A stretch of 64,000 nt of DNA from Rhodococcus sp. SGAir0479 (GTDB lineage Bacteria > Actinomycetota > Actinomycetes > Mycobacteriales > Mycobacteriaceae). Positions within the stretch are counted from its first letter, which is position 1; every line of letters begins with the position of its first letter. Shown piece after piece: positions 60,250-64,000 of this stretch. The notes under the pieces were generated by a model. It saw nothing but the letters and a program-made list of their open reading frames with translations. It was not told the origin of the DNA and made no database searches. The position numbers were made by a program, and so were the translations under genes. The stretch is from positions 558,001-622,000 of the forward strand of contig NZ_CP039432.1 in the NCBI RefSeq assembly GCF_005484805.1, given 5' to 3'.

Positions 60250-61515
60250 GTGTCACAGCTTCCACGCGCCGAGGGGGCGACGCGTACACCGCTCCGGCAC
60301 ACGCTCGTCCGGTGGGCGCCGGTCCTGCTCGGGCTCTCGGTCCTGGCGCGGCTGGTGTGGACCCTGCTCACTCCCAACGGCACCAACTTCGTCGACCTCC
60401 ACGTCTACGTGGACGGCTCGGCCGCCCTGCTGCGCGGCGACCTGTACGGCTTCACATACTCGGAGGAGACGCCGGACTTCCCGCTGCCCTTCACGTACCC
60501 GCCGTTCGCGGCGCTCGTGTTCCTGCCGCTGCACTATCTGCCGTTCGGGCTGGTCGGTGTCCTGTGGCAGGTGTGCACCGTCCTGGCGCTGTTCTGGGTG
60601 ATCCGGATCAGCCTCGAACTGATGCTGGGGGACCGGGCACGGGAACGTGCGTGGGTGCACGTCGCGATGCTGTGGACGGCGGTCGGGGTGTGGAGCGAAC
60701 CGGTCCGGACCACGCTGGACTACGGACAGGTCAACGTCTTCCTGGTACTCGGCGCGATGCTCGCGGTGCGCAGCGCCCGCTCGTGGCTCTCGGGCGGCAT
60801 CGTCGGCGTGCTCGCCGGCATCAAGCTCACCCCGGCCGTGACGGGGTTGTACTTCCTCGCGCAGCGACGCTGGCGCGCCGCGGTCTTCTCGGCGGTGGCG
60901 TTCGCGGGCACCGTGGCGGTGAGCTACCTGGTGATCGGCCCGCAGGCGCGGGACTATTTCACCTCCAAGTTCGGTGACGCCGACCGGATCGGGCCGGTCG
61001 GCTCGGCCTGGAACCAGTCGCTTCGCGGCGCCCTGAGCCGGCTCGCCGGACACGACGTCGGCTCCGGCGCGGTGTGGGTGGTGGCCGTCGTGGTGTCGGC
61101 GGCACTGGCCGTCCTGGCCTGGCGCGCGCTCGGCCCCGACGACCGGCTCGGCACCCTCGTGCTCGTGCAACTGTTCGGACTGCTCGTCTCACCGATCTCG
61201 TGGGTGCACCACTGGGTGTGGGTGCTGCCGATGCTCGTCTGGCTGGTCCACGGTCCGTACGGCCGGCTGCTCGGTACCCGTGTCGTCGCCGCGACGTGGC
61301 TGGTGGTCACCGCCGTCGGTGTCCCGTGGGTGCTCAAGCAGATCGAGGAGGAGTCGATCTCCCGTCCCGGCGTGCTGGCTTGGGCGGGCACCGTCAACGT
61401 CGTCGGCGCGCTCGCCGTCTTCGTGTGGGTGGCGTACGCGGGCCGCCGGAACCGCGCTACGCCGACGCCGCCAGCTCGTCGATCCGGCGAGCCAGCTCGA
61501 GATCCGATTGCGTGA
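60250..61515 (+). CDS. pimE: Polyprenol-phosphate-mannose-dependent mannosyltransferase PimE
   Basis: A 421-residue GT87 (DUF2029) membrane glycosyltransferase. In mycobacteria PimE adds an alpha-1,2-mannose to Ac1PIM4 at the outer face of the membrane, making PIM5. Recalled Rv1159 matches along its length: LTPNGTNFVDLHVYVDG with the catalytic Asp at about residue 49, TPDFPLPFTYPPFAALVF, TLDYGQVNVFL, GIKLTPAVTG and SPISWVHHWVWVLP. About ten membrane segments. GTG 60250 has AGGGAGAG upstream. Its 3' end overlaps the convergent pterin dehydratase gene by 59 bp. Confidence 0.95.
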   Translation: MSQLPRAEGATRTPLRHTLVRWAPVLLGLSVLARLVWTLLTPNGTNFVDLHVYVDGSAALLRGDLYGFTYSEETPDFPLPFTYPPFAALVFLPLHYLPFGLVGVLWQVCTVLALFWVIRISLELMLGDRARERAWVHVAMLWTAVGVWSEPVRTTLDYGQVNVFLVLGAMLAVRSARSWLSGGIVGVLAGIKLTPAVTGLYFLAQRRWRAAVFSAVAFAGTVAVSYLVIGPQARDYFTSKFGDADRIGPVGSAWNQSLRGALSRLAGHDVGSGAVWVVAVVVSAALAVLAWRALGPDDRLGTLVLVQLFGLLVSPISWVHHWVWVLPMLVWLVHGPYGRLLGTRVVAATWLVVTAVGVPWVLKQIEEESISRPGVLAWAGTVNVVGALAVFVWVAYAGRRNRATPTPPARRSGEPARDPIA

Positions 61516-61747
61516 TGCCACCGGCGGAGTGGGTGGACAGCGAGTACGTCACCTTGCGCCAGCGAATGTCGATGTCGGGATGGTGATTCATCGACTCGGC
61601 GACCTCGGCGACCTGGTCGACCAGCGTGATCGCGGCGGGGAAGCTCGCCGACTCGACGGTGCGGGTGAGCGTGTCGCCGGCGCGGCGCCAGTGCGGCAGA
61701 TCCGTGAGCGCGGTGTCGATGTCGGGGTCGGACAGCAGCTCGGCCAT
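61457..61747 (-). CDS. Pterin-4a-carbinolamine dehydratase
   Basis: A 96-residue PCD/DCoH-like protein: LPHWRRAGDTLTRTVES, then AEVAESMNHHPDIDIRWRKV with the paired catalytic histidines, and LSTHSAGGITQSDLELA. It would dehydrate 4a-hydroxytetrahydropterin, though in bacteria lacking aromatic hydroxylases it may act in molybdopterin metabolism. M. tuberculosis has the same gene (Rv1159A) between pimE and mutT2. ATG 61747. Confidence 0.93.
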   Translation of the reverse strand: MAELLSDPDIDTALTDLPHWRRAGDTLTRTVESASFPAAITLVDQVAEVAESMNHHPDIDIRWRKVTYSLSTHSAGGITQSDLELARRIDELAASA

Positions 61748-61780
61748 ACCCCATGATGAGTCGATGTCGAAGGGACCGCA

Positions 61781-62173
<393 letters not shown>

Positions 62174-62185
62174 TCGCGGGCACTC

Positions 62186-62368
62186 TCACGCCGCGCGAGC
62201 CTTCTTGAGGCCCTTCTTGAGTTCCTTCTTGGTCGCGCCGTCGTTCTCGAGCCGCTTCATCCGCATGATCACGACGGGGCACTTCAGACAGCGCGTCTTC
62301 TTGCGGCAGCACTTCTTCTTGGGCTTGAGGCCAGAAACCTTGCTGGCCTTCACCTTCCCCTTGCCCAT
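62186..62368 (-). CDS. Small basic Cys-rich protein, 60 residues
   Basis: A very basic protein, roughly one third Lys/Arg, with a cluster of four cysteines in KKKCCRKKTRCLKCPVV. This spacing could bind zinc or nucleic acid. I recall similar short conserved proteins next to core genes in other actinobacteria, without known function. ATG 62368. Convergent with mutT2, 12 bp apart. Confidence 0.7.
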   Translation of the reverse strand: MGKGKVKASKVSGLKPKKKCCRKKTRCLKCPVVIMRMKRLENDGATKKELKKGLKKARAA

Positions 62369-62745
62369 GTGCGAGCCCGGCCTTCCTCCCGTGTGCGGCG
62401 CGATCGCCCCGGCACGGAGTTAGCGTACCCTCATTCGCGCGCGAGGCAAGGGTCTCGAGCACACGGGACGAACCCGCCCGGAACGACAGTGGTGCAGATC
62501 ACTATCCGCAGGTCGGAGGCGGTCCCGCGGGCACGCGATGCAAGAAGGCGGGCCGCGGGCGGGTAGGGTATTCGCTGGCCGCAATCCTCGTTCGGTGCAC
62601 ACATCGTGATCTTTCGCGCGATGATCGCTGCGTTCCGATGTCCGGGGGATCGCGAATGGGAATCACGCATGCGCGCAGCGGCAGCCCAGATGCCGTGCGA
62701 CACCAACCTCGCGTGGCCCCGTCAGCAGCCAGGAGAACGCCCCGC
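62369..62745. other. 377-bp region before typA
   Basis: Divergent promoter region between the small basic protein and typA. No structured RNA, palindrome or supported gene was identified. Confidence 0.5.

Positions 62746-64000
<1,255 letters not shown>

Overview
The window is high-GC actinobacterial DNA, most likely from Rhodococcus or a close mycolate-forming relative. Three things point there: a PimE-type phosphatidylinositol-mannoside mannosyltransferase next to a pterin dehydratase and MutT2; a CYP51/CYP123/ferredoxin cluster whose order matches what I recall of Mycobacterium tuberculosis Rv0762c-Rv0771; and a ChoD-type sterol oxidase. GTG starts and 4-bp ATGA/GTGA gene overlaps are frequent. 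I see no rRNA, tRNA, CRISPR array, insertion sequence or prophage. Family names come from reading the proteins and from memory of homologues; no database search was run.

Layout. 1-1002: end of an L,D-transpeptidase gene and an isoprenylcysteine-methyltransferase-like membrane protein. 1035-10599: two divergent operons around an IclR regulator. Leftward are an FAD oxidoreductase, a hydantoinase-type amidohydrolase, a type III CoA-transferase and an MFS carrier. Rightward are iclR, a CitE-like lyase, a cyclase-family hydrolase and an MmgE/PrpD protein. Together they look like an uncharacterised catabolic pathway. 10647-14515: alcohol dehydrogenase, class I fumarase and a CPBP protease. 14608-19079: a TetR-led operon with a Baeyer-Villiger-type monooxygenase, ChoD and an acetoacetate-decarboxylase-like protein. 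19085-22656: a YcaQ-like winged-helix protein, a frameshifted DUF222/HNH gene and two small genes. 22862-27667: a secreted hydrolase, an MFS carrier with HxlR regulator, a HEAT-repeat protein and an unknown protein.

27716-44676 is mainly steroid and CoA metabolism. It holds oxalyl-CoA decarboxylase and formyl-CoA transferase (oxc-frc), a KstD-like flavoprotein behind a perfect KstR-type operator, and a CMD/dehydrogenase/SDR/aldehyde dehydrogenase operon. A mycofactocin-type SDR follows, then TetR-CYP123-SDR-CYP51-ferredoxin-SnoaL-unknown-acyl-CoA synthetase. Two copies of a GGACA-N2-TGTCC palindrome mark the divergent promoters of this cluster.

45103-49157 encodes a 1128-residue Gly-Ser-repeat surface protein followed 14 bp later by a class F sortase. 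The surface protein ends in a hydrophobic segment and a basic tail but has no LPXTG; VPVGGVEAG is the candidate sorting signal. I think this pair is the most interesting candidate system here. 49172-59886 holds accessory genes: a DUF3533 exporter with TetR and three identical operators, a flavoprotein, a solitary Mrr nuclease, an Rv2525c-like Tat protein, small proteins, a MarR/MFS pair, a nonapeptide-repeat protein and an exported protein. 60250-64000 is conserved core: pimE, pterin dehydratase, mutT2, a small basic Cys-rich protein and the start of typA/bipA.
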